Shown one piece after another: positions 54,378 through 63,396 of a stretch of DNA of 64,000 nucleotides. The number at the start of each line of letters is the position of its first letter. The stretch's first letter is position 1. The stretch comes from Klenkia soli (GTDB taxonomy: Bacteria; Actinomycetota; Actinomycetes; Mycobacteriales; Geodermatophilaceae): NCBI RefSeq assembly GCF_900103975.1, contig NZ_FNIR01000007.1, positions 62,001 through 126,000 of the forward strand, read 5' to 3'. The notes below the pieces were generated by a model. That model saw only the letters and a list, made by a program, of their open reading frames with translations, was not told the origin of the DNA and searched no databases. The position numbers and the translations under genes are program-made.

Positions 54378-54413
54378 ACGACGGCCCCGGAGCAGCAGCT
54401 CCGGGGCCGTCGT
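54378..54413. terminator. Terminator between tRNA cluster and coaE
   Basis: Perfect 16-bp arms (54378-54393 and 54398-54413) with the 4-nt loop AGCA. It serves the tRNA cluster on the plus strand and coaE on the minus strand. Confidence 0.88.
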
Positions 54414-54418
54414 CGTCC

Positions 54419-55012
54419 TCAGGCCCGGCCGGCGACCCGCTGCCGCCAGAACTCCTCCACCTGGGCCGCGAGCTCCTCCCGGGTCCCGTCGTTGACCACG
54501 ACCACGTCCGCGACGGCGGTGCGCTGCTCGTCCGTGGCCTGACCGGCGATCCGGGCCAGGGCGTCCTCCCGGGTCATCCCCCGCTCGACCAGCCGGACCA
54601 GACGCACCTCCAGCGCGGCCTGCACGACCAGGACGAGGTCGAACGACCCGGCCTGCCCGGTCTCGACCAGCAGCGGCACGTCCTGGACGACGACCGCCCG
54701 GTCCGGCGCGGCCGCCACCAGTTCGGCGGCGCGGGCCCGCACCAGCGGGTGCACGACCGCGTCCAGGCGCGCCCGCTGGGCGGGGTCGGCGAACACGACG
54801 GCGGCCAGGGCCGGGCGGTCCAGGGCCCCGTCCGCGGTCAGCACCCCCTCGCCGAACGCCGCCACCACGGCCGCCAGCCCCGGGGTGCCCGGCTCGACCA
54901 CCTCGCGGGCGATCCGGTCGGCGTCCACCAGCCGTGCGCCGTGCTCGACGAGCAGTGCCGCGACGGTGCTCTTGCCCGACCCGATGCCCCCGGTCAACCC
55001 GATCCTCAGCAT
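54419..55012 (-). CDS. coaE: Dephospho-CoA kinase
   Basis: This 197-residue P-loop kinase performs the last CoA step. The Walker A motif [12 protein letters not shown] is at the N-terminus, with [13 protein letters not shown] and [13 protein letters not shown] downstream. ATG at 55012 has GAGGG 7 nt upstream and puts the P-loop at the normal position; the longer frame to 55066 is less likely. The mycobacterial protein is longer, with a fused UPF0157 domain; this one ends after the kinase. Confidence 0.95.
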   Translation of the reverse strand: MLRIGLTGGIGSGKSTVAALLVEHGARLVDADRIAREVVEPGTPGLAAVVAAFGEGVLTADGALDRPALAAVVFADPAQRARLDAVVHPLVRARAAELVAAAPDRAVVVQDVPLLVETGQAGSFDLVLVVQAALEVRLVRLVERGMTREDALARIAGQATDEQRTAVADVVVVNDGTREELAAQVEEFWRQRVAGRA

Positions 55013-55206
55013 GCCGCGACCCTCGCACACGGGGGCCACGCCCGGTCCATCGCCGGCCCAGGTCACGATCCGGTGACGACACGTCGTCGGACCCCAGCGG
55101 TCCGGCGCGTCGCACCAGTCCCACCCGTCACACGACCTAGGTTCCTCGCTGACGCCTTCCCTCCCTCCCCGACCGAGGGCGCCACCGCAGAGAGGTAGGC
55201 ACGACC

Positions 55207-55479
55207 ATGTCCCGTTCCACGACGCTGGAGTCCCCGACGTCGGCCGCCGGCCGCCGCACTCCGGGTCGGCACCGCCTCGACGTACCCGGCGGTGTCCGCT
55301 GCTCGGAGCTGCCGGCCGTGGCGGTCCGCCTGGAGCGGTCCAGCACCCCCCGCACGGGCCTGGTGGCCCTGCTGCGCGCCCTGCTGCCGTCGGTGCCCAC
55401 CGGCCGCCACACGTGGGACTTCCTGAGCAACGCCGGGGGCCGACCGCGCTCGGCCTTCGCGATCATCCTCAGCCTCTGA
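55207..55479 (+). CDS. Small protein of unknown function
   Basis: A 90-residue protein I do not recognise. It is Ser/Thr/Arg-rich at the N-terminus, with a central Leu-rich stretch ([13 protein letters not shown]), then [13 protein letters not shown] and a hydrophobic end (SAFAIILSL). Third codon positions are nearly all G or C, as in real genes here. Supporting signals are a possible -10 TAGGTT at 55138, AGAGG and GGTAGG before the ATG, and a perfect 12-bp terminator 2 nt after the stop. It has no signal peptide or clear membrane helix. The leader-like N-terminus and short C-terminal tail leave room for a peptide precursor, but no modifying enzyme is nearby. Confidence 0.6.
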   Translation: MSRSTTLESPTSAAGRRTPGRHRLDVPGGVRCSELPAVAVRLERSSTPRTGLVALLRALLPSVPTGRHTWDFLSNAGGRPRSAFAIILSL

Positions 55480-55480
55480 C

Positions 55481-55509
55481 GCACCGACCGGCGATCAGCC
55501 GGTCGGTGC
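55481..55509. terminator. Terminator between the small gene and the lipoprotein gene
   Basis: A perfect 12-bp stem (55481-55492 with 55498-55509) and 5-nt loop between convergent genes. It contains the stop codon of the minus-strand lipoprotein gene. Confidence 0.85.
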
Positions 55510-56187
55510 GCTCGACGACGTCCCCGCTGGCCGCCCGGCCGACGGGGACGTCGTCGTACCCGCAGCCACCGAGGCGAGGGTCTCGAGGGCCGTGCGGGTG
55601 GCCGGGGCGTCGAGCAACCCGGGCACCAGGGTGAGCGCGTAGGTCCGGGAGTCCACGGTGGCCACCAGGGTGGTCTCGGCCGGACCCGTCAGCAGGACGG
55701 CGTCGGCGCCCGGGACGGCGGCGGCCCCGCTGGCCTCCCCCTCGGCCCGGCGAGCGGCGACGAGGGCCTCGACCCGGGCGGCAGCCGCACCGGGGTCGGT
55801 GTAGGTGAACACCGACACCTCGAGGATCGGGTCGCTGGCACCGGCGGTGGCGGTGGCGGGTGTGACGCCGTAGCCGCAGGTCACCCGTCCGGTGCGGCCG
55901 ATGCCGGGCTCCGCCTCACCCACCACGTAGGTGGTCGTGCCGGGCAGGCGCGCGCCGAGGGCGTCGGACACCTGGCTGACGGTGAGCAGGCCGGCGCAGG
56001 TCTCCGGCAACGTGTAGGCCGGCGCCGTCGTCGTCCTCGCGGTCGTGGTCGTCGTCGGCGCGGTGGTGCTGGGCGGTGCAGGTGTCGCGCCGGCGAACCC
56101 GGCGCACCCCGACACCCCCAGCAGGCACAGCAGCCCCACCGACGACAGTGCGCCGCCCACCCGGAGGGGTGGACGGCGCACTGTCAT
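55495..56187 (-). CDS. Secreted lipoprotein, DUF3558-like
   Basis: 230 residues with a signal peptide ending in a lipobox (LLGVSGC, Cys at about 28). A Thr-rich linker follows, then a domain with two further cysteines (PETCAGLL and VTCGYG) and a Ser/Thr-rich C-terminus. The layout resembles DUF3558 lipoproteins of actinobacteria; that match is tentative. The ATG at 56187 lies 13 nt after the rpsA stop, so it may ride on the rpsA transcript. The function is unknown. Confidence 0.75.
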   Translation of the reverse strand: MTVRRPPLRVGGALSSVGLLCLLGVSGCAGFAGATPAPPSTTAPTTTTTARTTTAPAYTLPETCAGLLTVSQVSDALGARLPGTTTYVVGEAEPGIGRTGRVTCGYGVTPATATAGASDPILEVSVFTYTDPGAAAARVEALVAARRAEGEASGAAAVPGADAVLLTGPAETTLVATVDSRTYALTLVPGLLDAPATRTALETLASVAAGTTTSPSAGRPAGTSSSAPTG

Positions 56188-56200
56188 GCAGTCGGTGAGG

Positions 56201-57697
56201 TCACTCGCCGCCGGCGAGCTTGGCCCGCAGCGCGGCCAGCGCCTCGTCGGAGGCCAGCGTGCCGCCGCCCGAGGACGGGGCACCGGTGCTGGCAGCCGGA
56301 CCGGAGTCCGACTCGGGGGCGTCGCTGGAGTAGCTGCCACCGGCGGCAGCCTCGGCGTCGGCCTCGCGGGCCGCGACGATCTGCTTCTGGTGCGCCTCGA
56401 AGCGGGCCTGGGCCTCGGCGTACTGCCGCTCCCACTCCTCGCGCTGGCTGTCGAAGCCCTCGCGCCACTCGCCGGTGTCGGAGTCGAAGCCCTCGGGGTA
56501 CACGTAGTTCCCCTGCTCGTCGTACGACGCGGCCATGCCGTAGGCGGCCGGGTCGAACTGGTCGTCCTCGGCGATGACGCCCTCGTTGGCCTGCTTCAGC
56601 GACAGCGAGATGCGACGACGGTCGAGGTCGATGTCGATGACCTTGACCAGGATCTCGTCGCCGACCTGGGCGACCTGCTCCGGGATCTCGACGTGGCGCT
56701 CGGCCAGCTCGGAGATGTGCACCAGGCCCTCGATGCCCTCGTCGACGCGCACGAACGCACCGAAGGGCACCAGCTTGGTGACCTTGCCGGGCACGACCTG
56801 CCCGATCTGGTGCGTGCGGGCGAACTGACGCCACGGGTCCTCCTGGGTCGCCTTCAGCGACAGGGAGACGCGCTCGCGGTCCAGGTCGACGTCGAGGACC
56901 TCGACGGTGACCTCCTGGCCCACCTCGACGACCTCGGACGGGTGGTCGATGTGCTTCCAGGACAGCTCGGAGACGTGCACCAGGCCGTCGACGCCGCCCA
57001 GGTCCACGAAGGCACCGAAGTTGACGATCGAGGAGACCTGACCGGTGCGGACCTGGCCCTTGGCGAGCTTGTTGAGGAACTCGCTGCGCACCTCGGACTG
57101 GGTCTGCTCCAGCCACTGGCGGCGGGACAGGACCACGTTGTTGCGGTTCTTGTCCAGCTCGATGATCTTGGCCTCGAGCTCGCGGCCCACGTAGGGCTGC
57201 AGGTCGCGGACCCGACGCATCTCGACCAGCGAGGCGGGGAGGAACCCGCGCAGGCCGATGTCGAGGATCAGGCCGCCCTTGACGACCTCGATGACGGTGC
57301 CGGTGACGACCTCGTCGGCTTCCTTCTTCGCCTCGATCGTGCCCCACGCCCGCTCGTACTGCGCGCGCTTCTTGGACAGGATCAGGCGGCCTTCCTTGTC
57401 CTCCTTCTGGAGGACGAGGGCTTCCACCTCGTCGCCGACCTTGACGACCTCGTTGGGGTCGACGTCGTGCTTGATGGAGAGCTCGCGCGAGGGGATGACG
57501 CCCTCGGTCTTGTAGCCGATGTCCAGCAGCACCTCGTCGCGGTCGACCTTGACGATGACGCCTTCGACGATGTCGCCGTCGTTGAAGTACTTGATCGTCA
57601 GGTCGATGGCCGCGAGGAAGTCCTCCGCGGTGCCGATGTCGTTGATGGCGACCTGCGGCGTGGTGGTGCTGTCGGGACGGACCTGGGTGGAGGTCAT
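56201..57697 (-). CDS. rpsA: 30S ribosomal protein S1
   Basis: 498 residues with four S1 RNA-binding repeats (about residues 38-110, 125-190, 210-280, 295-365); each shows a G-x-V start and a VHxSE-type strand such as DGLVHVSELSWKH and EGLVHISELAERH. The C-terminal 130 residues are acidic and Ser/Gly-rich, like the mycobacterial tail. S1 helps load mRNA and acts in trans-translation. The ATG at 57697 gives the family N-terminus; a longer frame to 57754 covers leader hairpins and is rejected. The leader is long and structured. Confidence 0.96.
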   Translation of the reverse strand: MTSTQVRPDSTTTPQVAINDIGTAEDFLAAIDLTIKYFNDGDIVEGVIVKVDRDEVLLDIGYKTEGVIPSRELSIKHDVDPNEVVKVGDEVEALVLQKEDKEGRLILSKKRAQYERAWGTIEAKKEADEVVTGTVIEVVKGGLILDIGLRGFLPASLVEMRRVRDLQPYVGRELEAKIIELDKNRNNVVLSRRQWLEQTQSEVRSEFLNKLAKGQVRTGQVSSIVNFGAFVDLGGVDGLVHVSELSWKHIDHPSEVVEVGQEVTVEVLDVDLDRERVSLSLKATQEDPWRQFARTHQIGQVVPGKVTKLVPFGAFVRVDEGIEGLVHISELAERHVEIPEQVAQVGDEILVKVIDIDLDRRRISLSLKQANEGVIAEDDQFDPAAYGMAASYDEQGNYVYPEGFDSDTGEWREGFDSQREEWERQYAEAQARFEAHQKQIVAAREADAEAAAGGSYSSDAPESDSGPAASTGAPSSGGGTLASDEALAALRAKLAGGE

Positions 57698-57864
57698 GTG
57701 GTCGAGTGCTCCGGACGGGGGGTGTGGAGGGACAGGGACGTACCCCGGCCGCACTGGCCGGGGCGGGGGTTCACGGGAGAGGTGGGCAGGGCGGTCCGGG
57801 GACCGCCGGCACCGCAGACCTCAGGCGCACACCCCATGGTACGTACCCGGCTCGGACGGGTCCA
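57698..57864 (-). promoter_or_regulatory. rpsA promoter and structured 5' leader
   Basis: On the minus strand, TGGACC (57859-57864) and TACCAT (57836-57841) are spaced 17 bp apart, giving a start near 57829 and a leader of about 130 nt. It contains two hairpins: GGCGGTCC/GGACCGCC (57790-57807) and CCCCGGCC/GGCCGGGG (57743-57763). S1 is known to repress its own mRNA in E. coli, and the structure could serve a similar role here (inference). Confidence 0.55.
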
Positions 57865-57922
57865 CCGAGCCCCTCCCACCCGACCGCACCGTGGCCTCCC
57901 GCGCCCGTGCCACCATCGGCCG

Positions 57923-58759
57923 GTGCCCGCCTCCCTGCCGTTGGCCTCCGACGGTTACCCGCTGGCCGGTGGCGTCGAGCGGCGGGAGGTGTCCGAGGCG
58001 GAGTCCGTCCGGGCCAACCGCGGCTGGTGGGACGCCGCCGCGCCCGCGTACCTGGCGGAGCACGGGGCCGACCTGGGCGACGCCGACTTCCTGTGGGGCC
58101 CGGAGGGCCTGCGCGAGGCCGACGCCGGCCTGCTGGGGGACGTCGCCGGTCGCCGGGTGCTCGAGGTCGGCTGCGGCTCGGCGCCCTGCGCGCGCTGGTT
58201 GACCGCCGCCGGGGCCCGGGTGGTCGCGTTCGACCTGTCGGCCGGGATGCTCGCCCGCGCCCGCGAGCTCAACGCCGGCACCGGGCTCGCCCCCGCCCTG
58301 CTGCAGGCCGACGTCGGGGCCCTGCCGCTCGCCGACGGCAGCGTCGACCTGGCCTGCTCCGCCTTCGGCGGCCTGCCGTTCGTGGCCGACGCCCGGGGTG
58401 CGCTGCGCGAGGTGGCCCGGGTGCTGCGGCCCGGCGGACGGTTCGTGGCCTCGGTGAACCACCCGCTGCGGTGGCCGTTCCCCGACTCCCCCGACCCGGC
58501 CGACCTCACGGTGGTGGGCTCGTACTTCGACCGCACCCCCTACGTGGAGACCGACGGCGCCGGGAGCGTCGTCTACGTCGAGCACCACCGGACGGTGGGC
58601 GACTGGGTCCGCGACGTCGTCGCCGCGGGGTACGTGCTGACCGACCTGGTCGAGCCCGAGTGGACCCCGGGACGCACCGCGACCTGGGGTCAGTGGTCGG
58701 CCGCGCGGGGGGCGCTCGTCCCCGGGACGCTGATCCTGGTGTGCGACCTCACGGGCTGA
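57923..58759 (+). CDS. Class I SAM-dependent methyltransferase
   Basis: A 278-residue Rossmann-fold methyltransferase (Methyltransf_11 type). Motif I is VLEVGCGSAPCARWL, the acidic strand-2 residue is in VVAFDLSAGML, and motif III-like LADGSVDLACSAFGGLPF follows. The N-terminal NRGWWDAAAPAYLAEHG is common in actinobacterial members. The substrate is unknown. The start is GTG at 57923; no ribosome binding site is seen. It is divergent from rpsA, and its 3' end overlaps the convergent hydrolase gene by 11 nt. Confidence 0.9.
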   Translation: MPASLPLASDGYPLAGGVERREVSEAESVRANRGWWDAAAPAYLAEHGADLGDADFLWGPEGLREADAGLLGDVAGRRVLEVGCGSAPCARWLTAAGARVVAFDLSAGMLARARELNAGTGLAPALLQADVGALPLADGSVDLACSAFGGLPFVADARGALREVARVLRPGGRFVASVNHPLRWPFPDSPDPADLTVVGSYFDRTPYVETDGAGSVVYVEHHRTVGDWVRDVVAAGYVLTDLVEPEWTPGRTATWGQWSAARGALVPGTLILVCDLTG

Positions 58760-60386
58760 CCGGCAGCACCAGCCGCGACACCCCGCCGGCCACCGCCACC
58801 GTGCGGGTGGAGACCACGGTGCGGACCGCCGTCGCCGGTGGCTCGCCGGTGCCGGTGTTGCGCGCGTAGTGCGGGTGCGACGAGCCGGCCACCACCACCC
58901 GCAGCCGCGACCCGGCCGCGAACCGGTGCGCGACCGGGTCCAGCTGCAGGCGCACGGAACCGCCCTCGGGGGTGGTCCCGGCGTCGCCGGGGACCAGCCG
59001 CACGTACCCGTCGGAGACGTTGCGGGACCGGCCCCGCCGGTCCACCTCGGACAGCCGGACGGCGACGTCGACGTGCGGGACGTCGCTGCCGTGCTGGAGC
59101 TCCACGACCGGTGCGCCCAGCACCTCGAGGGCGGCGGGCAACGGGTCGGACAGCCAGCAGGCGACGTCGTCCCGGGCGCCGAGCGCGGTGTCGTCGGTGT
59201 AGCCACCGCTGCGGTCGTCCAGCAGCCGGCCGCCGAAGCTCGGGGTGGGGGTGGCCGGGTCGCTGGTGAACGTGGCCGCTGCGGCACCCGGGCCGGCGGC
59301 GGTGTCGGACAGCCGGCCCCGGTCGGCCAGCAGCAGGGTGCGCTCGGTGGTGGCCGGTGGCCAGCTGAGCAGGTGACGCCACTCGCCGGTGCCGGTGACC
59401 CGGACGTGCACGGGTGCCTGCCGCCGGCGGGGGCCGGTGCCGGCGAGGTGCTCACCGAGCCAGTCGAGGGATTCCCGGGTGACCAGCCCGCCGCCCTTCG
59501 ACAAGGTCTCGACGTGGGTCCAGGGACCCACCGTCAGACCGACGTCGACCCCGCGATCCCTCAACCTCGAGTACTGGTCGAGGGTCTGGTCCAGGAAGAG
59601 GTCCTGCCAGCCGCCGATCAGCAGCACCGGGGTGGTCACGTTCTCCAGTGCGTGCCCGAGCTGGACCGGCGCCCACCAGGGGTCGGTGCGGTCGGGGTGG
59701 CCGACCCAGTCGCCGTACCAGCGGCCACGGCCGGCCAGCAGACGCTCGCCGGCGGCCCGCAGCGGGAGGGCATCGAGGGCGGGGCCCAGCCGACGGGCGC
59801 CGGTGAGCTGGCGGACCAGCCCGCGCAGCCGTCCCGGGTCCTCCTGGTGGGCGACCATGTCGCTCCAGCCGAGGAAGTCGTTGACGGTGAAGGCCCCGGT
59901 GCCCCAGGTGGCGCGGGAGAAGTCGTGCGGCCCGACCAGGACCACCGAGGCGACGAGCTCGGGCGGCGGGTCGGCCAGCAGCGCCCATTGGGTGAAGCCG
60001 AGGTAGGACAGCCCGACGGTGCCGAAGGTGCCGGTGAACCACGGCTGCTCGCGGAGCCAGGCGACGGTGTCGGCGCCGTCGTCGACCTCGCGGAACATGG
60101 GCTGGAAATCGTCACCGGACCCGTAGGTGCCGCGGACGCTCTGGAAGACCACGTGGTAACCCCGGGCGGCGTAGGCGGTGGCGAAGAACAGCGAGAACGG
60201 GAACGCCCGCCCGTAGGGCCCGCGCACCAGCAGCGTGCCCAGCGGGGTGCCGGTGGGCACGTAGTGGTCGGCGAGCAGCTCGACCCCGTCCCGCATCGGA
60301 ACCCTCAACCCACGGTCGACGGTGTACCCCGAGGTGACCGCCGGCAGCTTCAACAACCGAGACGCAAGACGGTCCACGACACCCAT
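58749..60386 (-). CDS. CocE/NonD family serine hydrolase (X-Pro dipeptidyl-peptidase S15-like)
   Basis: A 545-residue protein with an alpha/beta-hydrolase domain and a C-terminal jelly-roll X-Pro_DPP domain (HVDVAVRLSEVDRRGRSRNV). The nucleophile Ser is in VGLSYLGFTQ, with a likely Asp in GGWQDLFLDQ and His in VGPWTHVE. Relatives include cocaine esterase and glutaryl acylases; the actual substrate cannot be told. It starts at ATG 60386. The 187 nt to polA (60387-60573) hold GC-rich inverted segments and no gene. Confidence 0.9.
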   Translation of the reverse strand: MGVVDRLASRLLKLPAVTSGYTVDRGLRVPMRDGVELLADHYVPTGTPLGTLLVRGPYGRAFPFSLFFATAYAARGYHVVFQSVRGTYGSGDDFQPMFREVDDGADTVAWLREQPWFTGTFGTVGLSYLGFTQWALLADPPPELVASVVLVGPHDFSRATWGTGAFTVNDFLGWSDMVAHQEDPGRLRGLVRQLTGARRLGPALDALPLRAAGERLLAGRGRWYGDWVGHPDRTDPWWAPVQLGHALENVTTPVLLIGGWQDLFLDQTLDQYSRLRDRGVDVGLTVGPWTHVETLSKGGGLVTRESLDWLGEHLAGTGPRRRQAPVHVRVTGTGEWRHLLSWPPATTERTLLLADRGRLSDTAAGPGAAAATFTSDPATPTPSFGGRLLDDRSGGYTDDTALGARDDVACWLSDPLPAALEVLGAPVVELQHGSDVPHVDVAVRLSEVDRRGRSRNVSDGYVRLVPGDAGTTPEGGSVRLQLDPVAHRFAAGSRLRVVVAGSSHPHYARNTGTGEPPATAVRTVVSTRTVAVAGGVSRLVLPVSP

Positions 60387-60573
60387 GACCGCATCATTCC
60401 CCTGAGCCGCGACGAGCGGGGCCCGCAGGGTCCCCGAGGAACGGCTCGCCCAGTACCCGCCGAGGGGAGGGGCCGAGGCACGAGCGCCCCTCGCCGAGGC
60501 GGGACAGCTGCGCTCGTCGCCCCCGGGGCACGGCTCCTGGCCGCGGTTGGAGTCCGGAGGACGACGATCCAGC

Positions 60574-63318
60574 TCAGTGCGCCGCCTGGTCCCAGCTCTG
60601 GCCGACGCCGACGCTGACGTCGAGGGACACCGACAGGTCGGCGGCGCCGGCCATCTCGGTGCGGACGAGCTCCTCGAGCTGCTCGCGCTCGCCCGGGGCG
60701 ACCTCGAGCACCAGTTCGTCGTGGACCTGCAGCAGCATGCGGCTGGACAGCCCCCGCTCGGCGATGCCGCGTTCGACGCGCAGCATGGCCACCTTGATGA
60801 CGTCGGCGGCCGAGCCCTGGATGGGGGCGTTGAGGGCCATGCGCTCGGCCATGTCGCGGCGCTGCTTGTTGTCGCTGGTGAGGTCGGGCAGGTAGCGGCG
60901 GCGGCCCATGGTGGTCTGCGTGTAGCCGGTCTGCCGGGCGTCGTCGACGACGGTGTCGAGGTAGTCGCGGATGCCGCCGAACCGCTCGAAGTAGGCCTGC
61001 ATCTGCACCCGGGCCTCCTCGGGTGTGATCTTGAGCTGCTGGGAGAGCCCGTAGGCCGACAGCCCGTACGCCAGGCCGTAGCTCATGGCCTTGATCCGGC
61101 GGCGCATCTCGGGGTCGACGGACTCGATGGGGATGTCGAAGGCGCGGGCGGCGACGAAGGTGTGCAGGTCCTCCCCCGACGTGAAGGCCTCGATCAGCCC
61201 GGCGTCCTCGGAGAGGTGGGCCATGATCCGCATCTCGATCTGGCTGTAGTCGGCGGTCATCAGCGACTCGTAGCCGCCGCCCACGACGAAGGCCTGCCGG
61301 ATGCGGCGGCCCTCGGCGGAGCGGATCGGGATGTTCTGCAGGTTGGGGTCGGTGGAGGACAACCGGCCGGTGGCGGCGATGGTCTGCTGGAACGTGGTGT
61401 GGATGCGGCCGGCGTCGTCGACCATCGGGATGAGGCCGTCGATGACCGTGCGCAGCCGGGTGACGTCGCGGTGGCGCAGCAGCGCCTCGAGGAACGGGTG
61501 CGGGCTGGTCTCCTGCAGCCAGGCCAGCGCGTCGGCGTCGGTGGTGTAGCCGGTCTTGTTCTTCTTGGTCTTGGGCAGGCCGAGCTGGTCGAACAGCACC
61601 GCCTGCAGCTGCTTGGGCGAGCCCAGGTTGATCTCGGTGCCGATGGCCTCGTAGGCGTCGGCGGCGGCCTCGGACACCTTGCCGGCGAACTCGGACTGCA
61701 GGTCGTGCAGCAGGTCGAGGTCGGCGGCGATGCCCCGCTGCTCCATGCGGGCCAGCACCTTGGTCAGCGGCAGCTCGAGGTCGGTGAGCAGCTGGTCGCC
61801 GCCCTTCTGGCCCAGCAGCTGCTCGAGGGCGTCGGAGAGGTCGTTGACGGCCACGGCCTTGCGGGCGTCGGCGACGGCGGCCTCGCGGGCGACGTCCTCC
61901 TCGGTCGGGCCCATGCCGTCCAGGGTCAGCTGCTGCTCGACCGGGGCGCTCTCGGCGAGCTCGCGCCGGAGGTACCGCACGGCGAGGTCGCCCAGGTCGA
62001 ACGACCGCTGGCCGGGCAGGGCCAGGTAGGCGGCCAGGGCGGTGTCGCTGACCTCGCCCTCGAGCTCCCAGCCCCGGGCCCAGACGGCCAGCAGCGGGCC
62101 CTTCTCCTCGTGCACGACCTTGCGGGCGGTCGGGTCGGCCAACCAGGCGGCGAGCGCCTGCTCGTCGGCGACGTCGAGCTCGGGGCCGAGGTCGACGAAG
62201 ACGGTGTGGTCGTCGGCGGCGGCCAGCGCGATGCCGGTGAGCTCACCGGTGCCGCGGCCCCAGGTGCCCCGGAACACGATGCCGGTGTGGCCCTTCCGGC
62301 CGTGGCCGGCCAGCCACCCGCCCAGCTCGCCGGGGGCGACGTCGTCGACGGTGACGTCGATGCCGCCGTCGACCTCGGGCTCGGCGCTGGACAGCGTGGC
62401 GAACAGCCGGTCGCGCAGCACCCGGAACTGCAGGTTGTCGAACAGGGTGTGCACCTCGGTGCGGTCCCACGGCTGCACCGCCAGGTCGACCGGGTGCAGC
62501 TCGAGGGCCACCGAGCGGTCGAGCTCGGTGAGCCGCCGGTTCTGCAGCACCGAGGACAGGTGCTCGCGCAGCTTCTCGCCGACCTTGCCCTTGACGGTGT
62601 CGACCTGGTCGACGAGGGCGTCGAGCGACCCGTACTCCCGGACCCACTTGGCGGCGGTCTTCTCCCCCACGCTCGGGATGCCGGGCAGGTTGTCGGACGG
62701 GTCGCCGCGCAGGGCGGCGAAGTCGGGGTACTGCACCGGGCTCAACCCGTACTTCTCCTCGACGGCGTCGGGGGTGAACCGGGTGAGGTCGGAGACGCCC
62801 TTGCGGGGGTAGAGCACCGTGACGTGCTCGTTGACCAGCTGCAGGGCGTCGCGGTCGCCGGTGCAGATCAGCACGTCCATGCCCGACTCGACGGCCTGCA
62901 CGGTGAGGGTGGCGATGACGTCGTCGGCCTCGAAGCCCTCGGCGGTGAGCACCGGCACGTGCAGCGCGGCCAGGACCTCCTGGATGAGGCTGACCTGCCC
63001 GCGGAAGTCGGTGGGGCTCTCGGACCGGTTGGCCTTGTACTCGGCGAAGATCTCGCTGCGGAAGGTCTTGCGGCCGACGTCGAAGGCCACCGCCAGGTGG
63101 GTGGGCGCCTCGTCGCGCAGCACGTTGATCAGCATCGACGTGAAGCCGTACACGGCGTTGGTCGGCTGGCCCGTGGTGGTCGAGAAGTTCTCGACCGGCA
63201 GCGCGAAGAACGCCCGGTAGGCCAGCGAGTGGCCGTCCAGCAGCAGCAACTGCGGGCGGGCGCCGCCAGGGGTGCTGTCGGGGGACGTGGACGCGGGGGT
63301 GGAGACCGGAGCGGACAT
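60574..63318 (-). CDS. polA: DNA polymerase I
   Basis: 914 residues: an N-terminal 5' nuclease domain (LLLLDGHSLAYRAFFALP, TGDRDALQL, SDNLPGIPSVGEKTA), a degenerate exonuclease-like domain lacking the Asp-Glu proofreading motif, and a complete polymerase domain. Motif A is MTADYSQIEMR and motif C is LLQVHDELVLE. In the O helix the residue after IKAMS is Tyr (about 747), as in M. tuberculosis Pol I, rather than Phe as in E. coli. ATG 63318 follows a -10-like TAAGCT by 8 nt, suggesting a leaderless mRNA. Confidence 0.97.
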   Translation of the reverse strand: MSAPVSTPASTSPDSTPGGARPQLLLLDGHSLAYRAFFALPVENFSTTTGQPTNAVYGFTSMLINVLRDEAPTHLAVAFDVGRKTFRSEIFAEYKANRSESPTDFRGQVSLIQEVLAALHVPVLTAEGFEADDVIATLTVQAVESGMDVLICTGDRDALQLVNEHVTVLYPRKGVSDLTRFTPDAVEEKYGLSPVQYPDFAALRGDPSDNLPGIPSVGEKTAAKWVREYGSLDALVDQVDTVKGKVGEKLREHLSSVLQNRRLTELDRSVALELHPVDLAVQPWDRTEVHTLFDNLQFRVLRDRLFATLSSAEPEVDGGIDVTVDDVAPGELGGWLAGHGRKGHTGIVFRGTWGRGTGELTGIALAAADDHTVFVDLGPELDVADEQALAAWLADPTARKVVHEEKGPLLAVWARGWELEGEVSDTALAAYLALPGQRSFDLGDLAVRYLRRELAESAPVEQQLTLDGMGPTEEDVAREAAVADARKAVAVNDLSDALEQLLGQKGGDQLLTDLELPLTKVLARMEQRGIAADLDLLHDLQSEFAGKVSEAAADAYEAIGTEINLGSPKQLQAVLFDQLGLPKTKKNKTGYTTDADALAWLQETSPHPFLEALLRHRDVTRLRTVIDGLIPMVDDAGRIHTTFQQTIAATGRLSSTDPNLQNIPIRSAEGRRIRQAFVVGGGYESLMTADYSQIEMRIMAHLSEDAGLIEAFTSGEDLHTFVAARAFDIPIESVDPEMRRRIKAMSYGLAYGLSAYGLSQQLKITPEEARVQMQAYFERFGGIRDYLDTVVDDARQTGYTQTTMGRRRYLPDLTSDNKQRRDMAERMALNAPIQGSAADVIKVAMLRVERGIAERGLSSRMLLQVHDELVLEVAPGEREQLEELVRTEMAGAADLSVSLDVSVGVGQSWDQAAH

Positions 63319-63326
63319 CGCCCGCC

Positions 63327-63332
63327 AGCTTA
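63327..63332 (-). promoter_or_regulatory. Putative -10 of polA, leaderless
   Basis: Minus-strand TAAGCT ends 8 nt before the polA ATG at 63318, and no Shine-Dalgarno sequence is present between them. Confidence 0.5.
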
Positions 63333-63396
63333 GGACCGCGGTACGACGATCCCGGACGGTCGCCGTCCCGCGCAGGGCCGCCGGCGGCGTGCTGTC

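Noticed and set aside
60387-60573. Small RNA or terminator between polA and the CocE-like gene
   Set aside because: Several overlapping GC-rich inverted segments exist but none forms a clean unique stem; no promoter is evident.
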